Shown here: piece after piece, positions 38,009-46,427 of the stretch
Position numbering within the stretch: the first letter of the stretch is position 1
Layout: each line of letters opens with the position of its first letter
DNA from: CAZLGM01 sp964623625
Lineage (GTDB): Bacteria; Desulfobacterota; Desulfobulbia; Desulfobulbales; Desulfocapsaceae
Direction: 5' to 3'
Assembly (NCBI GenBank): GCA_964623625.1
Contig: CAZUUJ010000004.1
Location: forward strand, 19,818-83,817
DNA: 64,000 nt
Position numbers and translations under genes: made by a program
Notes under the pieces: model-generated
What the model was told of the DNA's origin: nothing
What the model saw: only the letters and a program-made list of their open reading frames with translations
Databases searched by the model: none

Positions 38009-38758
38009 TTATCTGTTCAGCTTTCCTCGGTAGGCGAAATAGATTTGAGCCAGCTCAATAGGAATTTTGGGAAGATAAAGAAAAGGAATTTTTGAGCCCG
38101 GCACATCTGTCCAACGGCTCAAAGGAAGTTCAAACATTATTTTTTCAGCCTTTTGTTTACCTTTAAGTTCGATAATCCGGGCAATGATCTCGACATCAAA
38201 AAGCCATGAGGAAAAAAAAGGTCTTGAAAAAATATGTACTGCTAGCTCTCTGCGGAATAATTTTGCACCGCATTGGGTGTCATAAAACGGTAGTCCGAGA
38301 AGAGCACTGACCACCGTTGCTATTATTCGCCCCGGGGCATGTCGATACCATTTACGTTCAATATGTGATCCGATTTTTTTAATTCTGGTTCCACACACCA
38401 GTTCTTTTCCCGGCTTCTCCTGAAAGCAGGCCTCAAACTCAGGAATTGCCGAAAGAGGTGTTGAAAGATCAGCATCCCAATAACCAATGAAATTACTTTG
38501 CTTCTGGGTATTGGTTGCCAGGTGGAGAACTCCCTGTCGTACTGCTTCGCCCTTGCCGCAGTTCTTTGCCAATGCCAACAACGATATCCGGTTTTCTTCT
38601 TTTTCGGCAGATTCGTTGATGATCTGTGATGTATTATCGGAAGAACCGTCGTCTACAAAGAGAAAGACTGTCTCTCTATTCTGTTTGGCAAAGAAGATGA
38701 AAGGATCCATATCCAGCCTCTTTGCTTCATTGTAACAGGGTATGATGATTGTAATCAA
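38009..38758 (-). CDS. Dolichyl/polyprenyl-phosphate sugar synthase-like GT2 (Alg5/DPM-like)
   Basis: 249 residues. GT-A fold with 'ITIIIPCYNEAKRL' at the start, 'VDDGSSDNTS' (about 35-44), 'GYWDADLSTPLSAIPEF' with the DxD-type acid pair, and 'PFYDTQCGAKLFRRE', a segment found in Alg5-like enzymes. There is no transmembrane segment, so it is a soluble or peripheral member. It would make a polyprenyl-phosphate-linked hexose for a membrane GT-C transferase; the convergent neighbour is a candidate partner. Confidence 0.85.
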   Translation of the reverse strand: MITIIIPCYNEAKRLDMDPFIFFAKQNRETVFLFVDDGSSDNTSQIINESAEKEENRISLLALAKNCGKGEAVRQGVLHLATNTQKQSNFIGYWDADLSTPLSAIPEFEACFQEKPGKELVCGTRIKKIGSHIERKWYRHAPGRIIATVVSALLGLPFYDTQCGAKLFRRELAVHIFSRPFFSSWLFDVEIIARIIELKGKQKAEKIMFELPLSRWTDVPGSKIPFLYLPKIPIELAQIYFAYRGKLNR

Positions 38759-39292
38759 CTTCGGCTATGTGTTGAGTTTATAGTGGAGGCCAGCACAAAA
38801 ACTGCTCTGTTGAACCCACCTCTATTTACAGCATTCAGATATTTTGAGGATTACGCATTGGTTGATCGCACTACCGTTAAACGACTCCAATTCCCATTGA
38901 ATGTAAACCTCCAAAGCCCTTGATAATTCCACATGATACTCCAATTCATTTCCTTGTAAAGAAGGGAAGTCATTCAACTGACGATTGGAGTAAATTGTGG
39001 AACATCTCTGGCCTCCCTGCTTGAAAGAGTTTAACCAGATAAACCACGATTGAGCCGATGTCCTTCATTTGAAAACGAGTAAACAACCACGCGTGAAACG
39101 CGTTGCTTTCATTCCCGGTATAGCCGGCGGATTTACAGCTTGTGGTAAAACCGCTGCGCAATAATAAAACTAGACTATGGGCAATTGTTTGATTAGACAG
39201 TTGATATGATTTTGGAGCAATAATGCCAGGGCGAGCCTTTCTGATACATTTTTCAAACTAAATAGAGCTGGTACTCTCAAATAGCTAAGCTT
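38759..39292. other. Intergenic stretch with no supportable gene
   Basis: A short minus-strand frame at 38970-39161 ('SAGYTGNESNAFHAWLFTRF') looks protein-like but has no start signal or recognised family; it may be a remnant. Nothing else seen. Confidence 0.4.
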
Positions 39293-39798
39293 ATGAAACA
39301 AAATCTAACACTTATCGGCATGCCAGGCGCAGGCAAGAGCACAATTGGTATCATATTGGCAAAAGTTTTAGCATGTGGAATTATTGATACTGATGTCTTG
39401 ACCCAAATAAATCGGCAGAGGTCACTGCAGCAGATCATTGATGAGAGTGACTATCTCAATTTGCGGAAGATTGAAGAGGAGGAAATACTGAAACTCAATG
39501 TTGTCAATCACATTATAGCCACCGGCGGTAGTGCTGTTTACAGTGAAAAAGCAATGTGTCATCTGCAAAACATCTCGACCATAACTGTTTAAAAGTAGGA
39601 TATGAAGAGATTACCAGGAGAATACATAATTATGAAACACGAGGTATTGCAGGCCCTAAGCAGCAGACCTTTAGAGAGCTTTACGATGAGCGCCAGGCGT
39701 TGTATGAGAAATTCGCCGAACGGGTAATTGAGTGTGCCAAGCTTGATCAGGAAGAAATTGCCCTGGAAATTGCAAATACAAATCATCTAAAAGGGACA
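39293..39798 (+). pseudogene. aroK: Shikimate kinase, frameshifted
   Basis: The first 99 codons give a normal shikimate kinase start: P-loop 'LIGMPGAGKSTIG' (7-19), 'IIDTDVLTQI' with the shikimate-binding Asp, and the Walker B-like 'HIIATGGSAV' (about 75-84). After 'ISTITV' (about 39590) a stop follows. In the +1-shifted frame the protein continues with 'LKVGYEEITRRIHNYETRGI' and the lid and C-terminal helix ('TFRELYDERQALYEKFAERV'). About four bases appear to be missing ('GTTTA-AAAG'). The lid arginine is preserved. The break is small, so a recent mutation or sequence error is possible; otherwise the cell depends on another shikimate kinase. Confidence 0.75.
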
Positions 39799-39801
39799 AT
39801 G

Positions 39802-40089
39802 ATGGGAAAGAGTAAAAAACGTATAATTGTAACTGTGATTGGCAATGATGAAATTGGCATAGTCGCCAAAGTAGCAACTGTGTTAGCTGAAAACCAAATA
39901 AATATCATAGATATTAACCAGAAGATCTTGGGGGATGAAATTTTTGCCATGACCATGTTGGCAGACAGAGTGAGCTCCGAACTCTCGTTGTCAGAGATTA
40001 AATCAAAATTGAATGAGGCTACCAGGCGTTTGTCTGTTGAGGTTACAGTGCAGGATTCTGAAGTATTCCAATATATGCATAGAGTATAG
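39802..40089 (+). CDS. ACT-domain protein (UPF0237)
   Basis: About 95 residues, starting at the second of two ATGs (39799/39802) after AAGGGA. A single ACT domain: 'VTVIGNDEIGIVAKVATVLA' followed by 'INIIDINQKIL' and the tail 'EVFQYMHRV' are typical of UPF0237, which is found next to UPF0210 in many bacteria and archaea, as here. ACT domains bind amino acids or other small ligands, and a regulatory role for the partner is likely. The reading frame is open upstream into the shifted half of the shikimate kinase gene with no stop between, so a kinase-ACT read-through product is formally possible. Confidence 0.85.
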   Translation: MGKSKKRIIVTVIGNDEIGIVAKVATVLAENQINIIDINQKILGDEIFAMTMLADRVSSELSLSEIKSKLNEATRRLSVEVTVQDSEVFQYMHRV

Positions 40090-40098
40090 GGGGAGTTG

Positions 40099-41463
40099 AT
40101 GGAATTCAGTCACGATGAAATACTCGAAACAGTTGGGATGATAGCCGAGGATAAACTCGATATCAGAACCGTTACCTTGGGAGTCTCACTGCTTGACTGT
40201 TCAGACCCGGATCCTGCTGCCTGTGCCGCCAGGATCCAGGAAAAAATCTTGGAAAAGGGTAACAAGCTCAGTGAAAAGGCTGATTTTATTTCAGACCAAT
40301 ACGGTTTACCCATTGTCAATAAAAGGATCAGTTTAACTCCTGTCTCGCAGGTAGTCCCTGTTGCTGATCCCGCTGCTTTTATACAGGTTGCTAAGGCCGT
40401 CGATCAAGCGGCTGCTGAGATTGGTGTTGATTTTGTGGGTGGTTATACTGCTATGATTCAGAAAGGTGAAACAGACATAGACAGATCAATGATTGAGGCT
40501 ATGCCGGAGGTGTTGGCCACTACAGAGCGCTTTTGCGCTTCGGTCATTCTTGCCACAACAAAGGCTGGTATCAACGTTGACGGCTGTTATGCCATGAGCC
40601 GGGTCATGAAAGAGGCCGCTGAGCGTACATCGGACAGAGACGGCATCGGTTGTGCGAAGCTTGTCCTCTTTGCCAATCCTGTCGAGGACAACCCCTTTAT
40701 GGCCGGGGCGTACTATGGGGCGGGTGAGAGTGAAAGTGCCATCCTGGTTGGAGTAAGCGGTCCCGGTGCTGTTCGCCGGGCTTTGCAGAAGCTTGGTCCA
40801 GGTGCCGGTCTGGGAGAGGTAGCTGAAACAATTAAAAAGAGCGCTTTTAAGATTACCAGGGCTGGTGAACTGGTCGGTAAGAAGATTGCCAAAGAACTTG
40901 GCGTCTCTTTTGGCAACCTTGACCTATCCTTGGCTCCGACACCCGCTGAAGGGGATTCGGTGGGACAGATCCTGGAAGTTATGGGACTTGACAGGCCTGG
41001 TGCGCCCGGATCGACTGCAGCCCTGATGATGCTTAATGATGCAGTAAAAAAGGGTGGCCTTTTTGCATCATCTTCCGTTGGCGGCCTTTCCGGAGCCTTC
41101 ATACCGGTAAGTGAAGATGCCTCTATGATCGAGGCAGCAAAAGTCGGCGCCTTAACCCTTGAAAAATTAGAAGCAATGACCAGTGTCTGCTCGGTTGGTC
41201 TTGATATGATAGCCATTCCCGGTAACACAAGTACCGAGACCCTGGCGGCAATTATTACTGACGAGATGGCCATCGGTTGCGCCAATAGTAAAACTACTGC
41301 GGTTCGAATAATTCCAGCTCCCTTTAAAAAGGTAGGGGATTATGTTCACTTTGGTGGACTTCTGGGTGAGGCCCCGGTGATGGCTGTGAGCCAGGTGTCA
41401 GCAGACACATTCATTCGGCGAGGCGGTCGTATTCCCGCACCTTTACAATCATTGAAGAACTAA
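40099..41463 (+). CDS. UPF0210 / DUF711 (PFL-like) family protein
   Basis: 454 residues from ATG 40099, with GGAG close upstream. The family is related by fold to glycyl-radical enzymes and is often annotated PFL family protein, but it lacks an obvious glycyl-radical loop, and its reaction is unknown. Conserved stretches seen here include 'FVGGYTAMIQKGET', 'INVDGCYAMSRVMKE', 'DNPFMAGAYYGAGE', 'GVSGPGAVRRAL' and the Gly-rich 'SSVGGLSGAFIPVSED'. Length is normal. It starts nine bases after the stop of the ACT-domain gene, and the pair is conserved widely, so the ACT protein probably senses a ligand for it. Confidence 0.88.
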   Translation: MEFSHDEILETVGMIAEDKLDIRTVTLGVSLLDCSDPDPAACAARIQEKILEKGNKLSEKADFISDQYGLPIVNKRISLTPVSQVVPVADPAAFIQVAKAVDQAAAEIGVDFVGGYTAMIQKGETDIDRSMIEAMPEVLATTERFCASVILATTKAGINVDGCYAMSRVMKEAAERTSDRDGIGCAKLVLFANPVEDNPFMAGAYYGAGESESAILVGVSGPGAVRRALQKLGPGAGLGEVAETIKKSAFKITRAGELVGKKIAKELGVSFGNLDLSLAPTPAEGDSVGQILEVMGLDRPGAPGSTAALMMLNDAVKKGGLFASSSVGGLSGAFIPVSEDASMIEAAKVGALTLEKLEAMTSVCSVGLDMIAIPGNTSTETLAAIITDEMAIGCANSKTTAVRIIPAPFKKVGDYVHFGGLLGEAPVMAVSQVSADTFIRRGGRIPAPLQSLKN

Positions 41464-41913
41464 GCAAAATCTGATTACTTCTAAAACTCAGCTGAAAATG
41501 CATTAAACAAATATTGTCATAATACCACCTATTAAGCTTCCGATCTTTCCTGTCAAACCTTCCAATGCAAGGATATAGAATTTAAAGAGTGGATAAAGGA
41601 GAAGTTCATTCCACTACAATTATAAAAAGAATCCACAATCAAAGATACTAGACACAACAGCTGAAAAGGTTATCGGACGTGTCTGTGATTTTTACAAAAA
41701 GACAGAAAGCAGATATCAAATAGAAAAGAAGCTATGGGTAGCTAATAGAAGACTTGATCTTTTTTCACTTCTTATTGATTCTTTTGGAAGCAAGACTTTC
41801 TTGTGGGGTATCATGCAGGCGTACGAGTTGCAATTATATGTCAGATGCTGTGTTCGACTATAACGAATGCCATCAACTCTACTAAACAGCCCATTTACGG
41901 ACTGCTATAAATC
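41464..41913. other. Intergenic stretch, nothing recognised
   Basis: AT-rich; short frames broken by stops. No RNA gene, repeat or hairpin with T-tract. Confidence 0.5.
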
Positions 41914-42738
41914 ATGCTGAAACGACTGATAAAAGCTATTCACGGAAGAATCTCCTCTACGCCAGTACCACCTCCACACAAGGTATCCATATTTGAGGGA
42001 GAGTTGATGCGTGATCAATGCGTTCTAATAACCGGTGCTGGTGGTAGGTTGGGACGGGCAATGATCCAAGCTGTTCAGAAACAGAAAGGCATGGTGTTTT
42101 TTACAGAGCAGGACGAAGCATCGGTTGCCAGAACCGAGCAGGCATGCCCCGGCGCCCATGGTTTCATAACCAGCGGCAGAGATGTCGAGGAACTTCTTTC
42201 GCAATTGGATCAGCGTCAAATAGTACCCCATATGCTGGTTAACAATATCGGCATTTCTGCTGAAAAGACATTCTGGGATGAGTCGACAGCTGAGTGGGAG
42301 AAGATTTTCAAGACCAATGTAATTTTACCTGTAAGCCTTTCCAAGGTTATTGCCAAACGGATGATTGATAGGAAATACTCTGGCAATATTCTTTTTATCA
42401 GTTCGGTTCACCAGGCTTTACCTTCACGATGGCCAAGTTATAGTGCATCTAAAGCAGCCCTTCGTATGGTGATAAAAGAGCTGGCCATCGAGTTTTCTGG
42501 AGATCAGATCCGTGTCAACGGAATTGCGCCGGGCTGGGTAGAGCCTGAAACGCACTACTTCAAAATGGCGTTGTTGGAAAGACGTACTATTGATCCCGAA
42601 TACATTGCCCATGCCGTGGTTTTTTTAGGTTCTTCTGACCTGTCACGGTTTACCACGGGAACTGTGTTGACCATTGATGCTGGAATGTCCCTTTACAGTG
42701 GCCGTACTGTTGTACAGCCTCCTCATCCGGAGAAATGA
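41914..42738 (+). CDS. Short-chain dehydrogenase/reductase
   Basis: 274 residues. NAD(P)-binding motif 'TGAGGRLG' at 40-47, 'LVNNIGIS' at 108-115, catalytic S163/S164 region in 'LFISSVHQ', and the YxxxK pair Y176/K180 in 'YSASKAA'. 'RVNGIAPGWVEPET' follows. A second in-frame ATG at 42007 has a better ribosome-binding site (GGGAGAG) and would remove a 31-residue basic leader, so the start is uncertain. The gene overlaps the next (Gfo/Idh/MocA) by four bases. The pair, with a radical SAM gene nearby, looks like a small sugar-modifying unit. Substrate unknown. Confidence 0.85.
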   Translation: MLKRLIKAIHGRISSTPVPPPHKVSIFEGELMRDQCVLITGAGGRLGRAMIQAVQKQKGMVFFTEQDEASVARTEQACPGAHGFITSGRDVEELLSQLDQRQIVPHMLVNNIGISAEKTFWDESTAEWEKIFKTNVILPVSLSKVIAKRMIDRKYSGNILFISSVHQALPSRWPSYSASKAALRMVIKELAIEFSGDQIRVNGIAPGWVEPETHYFKMALLERRTIDPEYIAHAVVFLGSSDLSRFTTGTVLTIDAGMSLYSGRTVVQPPHPEK

Positions 42739-43961
42739 TGAGACCCTTACGCTATGGTGTTATCGGTATCCATGGGGTTGGCAGACACCATGCCCGATGG
42801 GCATCCCTTAATCCGGACGTTCAACTGACAGGTATGGCGGACCCGGACACAAGCTCGATTCCCCAAGTGGCTCCAAACGTTTCTATTTATCAAGATCATC
42901 GCCAGCTCATTGATGAGGTAAAATTGGATGCCGTGTCAGTTTGTGTGCCTCATGATAAATTAGCCTCAGTGGCGCGTAGCTGTCTGCAGCAGGGTATACA
43001 TGTCCTTGTGGAAAAACCATTGGCCAGACGCATCTCGGAAATTGACGAGTTGATAAAGGCCTCCCGGCAACACGCCTGCCTTCTGGCAACTTGTTTTCAA
43101 TATCGTACATATGCTACCGCTCTTAAATTAAAGGAGATTGTCGAAAGTGGGCGACTAGGGACTATCAGACGGGTTCTGTGGAGCTGGTCTTCCTTTCGAA
43201 GCAAGTCTTATTATGAGCGAGACGATTGGCGTAGCACATGGGCCAGAGCCGGAGGTGGTGTCCTGATGAATCAAGTCAGCCACGATCTTGATCTCATTTG
43301 TTGGCTCTTTGGTCGCGTGGCTTCAGTTTCCGCTCAAATCGGCAATCAGCTTCAGCGTACCCAGCTAGAAGATATCATTAGTGCGTCGATTCAATTTGAG
43401 AGTGGTGTACTCGTAACCTTTCAGGCAACTATTAACCAACCTGAAGCTTATAGCGTGCGCCAAATTGCCGGCGACCGGGGTATGCTGGTCATCCAAGATG
43501 TTCAAAGTTTAGAGAGGGATAAAGAGGATGTGGTGAAGATCGGACGTTATTCATATCCCAAACACATAGCTGTGCAATCCAGTCAGCATCATTTCCAATC
43601 AGAAATTGAATGGCGGACCATAAAAACGATTAAGTGTCCATGGTGGACTCGAGTCAGGGGATATACACGATTGTCCAAATTGGGCCATAAAATGATAGGA
43701 AAGCGTTATCATCCTCCAATGCGGGGAGGACATCAGGTGATTTTAAACAATTTCTTGGCAGCATGTCGCGGGCAGGCCGATGTGACGGTGTCGGCTGTAT
43801 CTGCCCGTCGTACTGTGGAACTGATTAATGCTATAATCTATGCAGCAATCAATCGACAAACAATAGAACTGCCACTTGACCCGATTGCCTATGATCAACT
43901 TTGGGAAGAACTTTCTTCAGGTAAACGGAGTGTACCGCACTGGCTTGAAAAACAGATGTGA
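42735..43961 (+). CDS. Gfo/Idh/MocA-family oxidoreductase
   Basis: 408 residues. The N-terminal Rossmann fold begins 'RYGVIGIHGVGRHHARW', a variant of GxGxxG. 'VLVEKPLARRISEIDELI' carries the 'EKP' motif with the catalytic/cofactor Lys. The GFO/IDH C-terminal beta domain includes 'GVLMNQVSHDLDLICWLFG', whose H-x-x-D is the catalytic His/Asp region. ATGA overlap with the SDR gene suggests coupling. These enzymes oxidise or reduce sugar or inositol derivatives with NAD(P). In this context a UDP- or TDP-sugar, or a glycan precursor, is the likely substrate. Confidence 0.88.
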   Translation: MMRPLRYGVIGIHGVGRHHARWASLNPDVQLTGMADPDTSSIPQVAPNVSIYQDHRQLIDEVKLDAVSVCVPHDKLASVARSCLQQGIHVLVEKPLARRISEIDELIKASRQHACLLATCFQYRTYATALKLKEIVESGRLGTIRRVLWSWSSFRSKSYYERDDWRSTWARAGGGVLMNQVSHDLDLICWLFGRVASVSAQIGNQLQRTQLEDIISASIQFESGVLVTFQATINQPEAYSVRQIAGDRGMLVIQDVQSLERDKEDVVKIGRYSYPKHIAVQSSQHHFQSEIEWRTIKTIKCPWWTRVRGYTRLSKLGHKMIGKRYHPPMRGGHQVILNNFLAACRGQADVTVSAVSARRTVELINAIIYAAINRQTIELPLDPIAYDQLWEELSSGKRSVPHWLEKQM

Positions 43962-44077
43962 TCTTAACCTACCCATTACTGGTGTAAGCGATTCCTAAGG
44001 AAGATACAATCCTGTTCATACAAGATCTTGGCGATACATAATCAGCCCTGTCTCTTTATGATCACCGTTAATAAATA

Positions 44078-44938
44078 CTATGATAAGAAACGCCGAGGTC
44101 TCATTTGGATTTCGGTTCCATCCTCTGGCCTGGTCGACGGAGAAACTGGACAGTTCGCACAAAGGGTATAATTCTCCCTTCTGCCGGATCTCAGATCCTC
44201 TAAAGTTTGAACATGTCTATCTGAGTACCATAAGTCCTCAAGATGATGATCAAAAACGTTCCCCAGTTTGAATTCACCCAGGATGTCCTCACAACAGTTA
44301 CACATTTCTCCATCATATCGGATAATCATACGAATCAGTGGTCTGTGACAGGACGCGTTCCTGTAGACCAAATCAGGAAATCCTATACGGGAGTCCGTAG
44401 GCACAAGTGCTCGTGGAATTGCCATTGATCGGCCTGATTCTCTTCCATATAAGCCTATCCTGCTAAACTCCAGATTTGCACCGCACAGCTTTTTGCTCCA
44501 GAAATCCATTTCACCCTTGAGCTCTTCCTCATTTTTATAGTCATATAAGCCAATCACAATGCGGTCATAAATGTTGCTAACCTGTTGGCATAACACAACA
44601 TTTCTTCTTAATAAGTCGCCGTTGGTGTGAATGAGTGTTTTCATGCTACGACTTTTAGCTTCACGCGCGAAAAATAGGTTGCGCTTATCGAGCAAGGGTT
44701 CGGAGAAGTAATAGAATGAGGCCACCCCTCGAAAACCCAGGGACTTGGCTTGATCCAACAGGTCAAGGACTTTTTCGGTCGCCATTTCGGTTACTACAGC
44801 GTTACCGTTTGGCTTGAGGTAAACTCCAGACCGATCATAGGTACGTGGGCAGAACCAGCAGGCTCTATTGCAATTTGCCTGGGTTTCAATCGTTAGCCTC
44901 TGAAAAAGCGGTTTTCTGTTGCGTATATTGTCAACCAT
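44078..44938 (-). CDS. Radical SAM/SPASM domain protein
   Basis: 286 residues. 'CNRACWFC' at residues 23-30 gives C23, C27 and C30 for the SAM-binding [4Fe-4S] cluster. The central barrel includes 'GVASFYYFSEPLL' and 'LIHTNGDLL'. The C-terminal SPASM-type region has 'MCNCCEDILGEFKLGNVFD' and 'LCANCPV', supplying ligands for an auxiliary cluster. SPASM enzymes modify peptides or sugars. It is convergent with the Gfo/Idh/MocA gene and 328 bp from the PqqD-containing cluster, in the same direction as that cluster, so it could belong to either. Confidence 0.86.
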   Translation of the reverse strand: MVDNIRNRKPLFQRLTIETQANCNRACWFCPRTYDRSGVYLKPNGNAVVTEMATEKVLDLLDQAKSLGFRGVASFYYFSEPLLDKRNLFFAREAKSRSMKTLIHTNGDLLRRNVVLCQQVSNIYDRIVIGLYDYKNEEELKGEMDFWSKKLCGANLEFSRIGLYGRESGRSMAIPRALVPTDSRIGFPDLVYRNASCHRPLIRMIIRYDGEMCNCCEDILGEFKLGNVFDHHLEDLWYSDRHVQTLEDLRSGRRENYTLCANCPVSPSTRPEDGTEIQMRPRRFLS

Positions 44939-45266
44939 TTTGTTTCTAAGTGACCTAAAGAGAAGGTTTTAGTTTTATTCTCCGTATGACACAAAGTGCC
45001 TGAGCTTATTAGACAGCCCTGGAGGCTACATGGTGTTGTTGATTAAAATTACACTATACCTTGTGAGTAACGGTCCTGCCTGACGATATGATCTCTAAAA
45101 AAACAGTAGTGACGTTTAACAATCAATAAGGCATTGTACAAAATAACATCATAATGGCCTGCGAAAGGCTTTAACAATAAGAGTATTGTAGCTATTCTCT
45201 GATTACTGTAGGAATTCTTAAAAGTTAAAAACCACAGAAGTGTTATTGTTTTTGAAATACAGAAAG
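44939..45266. other. Intergenic stretch, nothing recognised
   Basis: AT-rich spacer between the radical SAM gene and the nucleotidyltransferase gene. A few weak hairpins but none with a convincing T-tract. Confidence 0.5.
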
Positions 45267-46412
45267 CTAAGAGATGGATGCAGGGTTTTGTTTAAATAGA
45301 TCAATTCTAAGCCTACGCCACATCCGCAGAGTTGCTTCAAGCGGGACCTGCCATAAATGGTTGAGGCGCCACAGGTGTTGAAAATACCTGATAAAACCTG
45401 GAAATGAAAGATCTTTCCGATAAAAGGCAAAATAGCGAACCGTATGAAAAGGAATTCCATAAAAAACCGGAAATGGTTTTCTGACAGATAGCTGATAATA
45501 CCATTTCACCAGATGTGAAACAGGTTCGTTCTCCAAAGTTTGCAGCACATAATCGGGAATTCGCATCTTGAATTCTCTTTTGAGATAGTGAAGGCCGTGA
45601 AACATCGGCAGGGTTACCTGCAACTCTATAGAATGTGTAACAAGATGATCCCATTCAATGGTTGACTCTGTATTTCTAATCATAATAACCGCATCCGCTA
45701 TCCACCGGATTGGAGGGACTGGATTCCAGCGAATACCGTGGACGCAAGCGTGAATAAGTTGATCGGTGATTCCCATAATTTTAACTGGAATTGCATCAAG
45801 TTCCGCATCAGAAGATCGTTGCCAGTACTCCCCCATCTTTTGTTTTTTTGCCATATCAGATGAAAGAGAGCGGATATGCAAGTCGATATTATGCCCTTTG
45901 GTATCATGATACATTACTGCACGATTGAAGTGACCAAAATCGGCAACATTTTCAGCCGTAGGCTTCCAGCCAAGCTCTTTGATCACCTGAAGCACTGTTT
46001 GAACATCTTCTTTTTGAATGATAAAATCAATATCATCCATTGGACGTAAAGCGTAACTGGAATCACTGCCAACAATGAGCCCGGCACCTTTAAAAAGAAG
46101 AACTTTAACACCTGCTTTATGCAAGGCAGACAGAACAGGTTTGGTACGATTGAATAAAAATTGATTCTTCATCCAGAATCGGCGATAGAACCCTTTGTAA
46201 CGTGCCATTTGAGGACTTTTGACCTTGTGATCCAGTAAATTCTGATAGAGTAATGGCAACAAACGCTGAGAACCAAAATCAATATCATCATAATCCACCA
46301 AAGCCGCCCACTGTTTCCAACCATCAATGGCATCTCGTCCTTTCAGAAGTGCTGCACGCAATAAAAGCTCCTGTTCCAGGGTTGGCCAACAATCATTTGA
46401 ATAACTGGTCAT
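45267..46412 (-). CDS. Nucleotidyltransferase-family protein (NTP_transf_5 type)
   Basis: 381 residues. The polymerase-beta-like core is seen in 'VLLFKGAGLIVG' (104-115) and 'RPMDDIDFII' (123-132), where the DxD-type pair would bind Mg and nucleotide. Another acid, 'NIDLHIR', follows. This family is common in loci with PqqD-like proteins, HPr-kinase-like ATPases and asparagine synthetases, including some lasso-peptide and exopolysaccharide clusters; the reaction is not established in most. It is the last gene of the seven-gene minus-strand cluster, 15 bp after the ABC exporter. Confidence 0.82.
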   Translation of the reverse strand: MTSYSNDCWPTLEQELLLRAALLKGRDAIDGWKQWAALVDYDDIDFGSQRLLPLLYQNLLDHKVKSPQMARYKGFYRRFWMKNQFLFNRTKPVLSALHKAGVKVLLFKGAGLIVGSDSSYALRPMDDIDFIIQKEDVQTVLQVIKELGWKPTAENVADFGHFNRAVMYHDTKGHNIDLHIRSLSSDMAKKQKMGEYWQRSSDAELDAIPVKIMGITDQLIHACVHGIRWNPVPPIRWIADAVIMIRNTESTIEWDHLVTHSIELQVTLPMFHGLHYLKREFKMRIPDYVLQTLENEPVSHLVKWYYQLSVRKPFPVFYGIPFHTVRYFAFYRKDLSFPGFIRYFQHLWRLNHLWQVPLEATLRMWRRLRIDLFKQNPASIS

Positions 46413-46427
46413 AATTGGTTTTAGATT

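Noticed and set aside
38970..39161. 63-codon minus-strand frame that looks partly protein-like
   Set aside because: No start signal, no family recognised, too short to support; noted as a possible remnant only.
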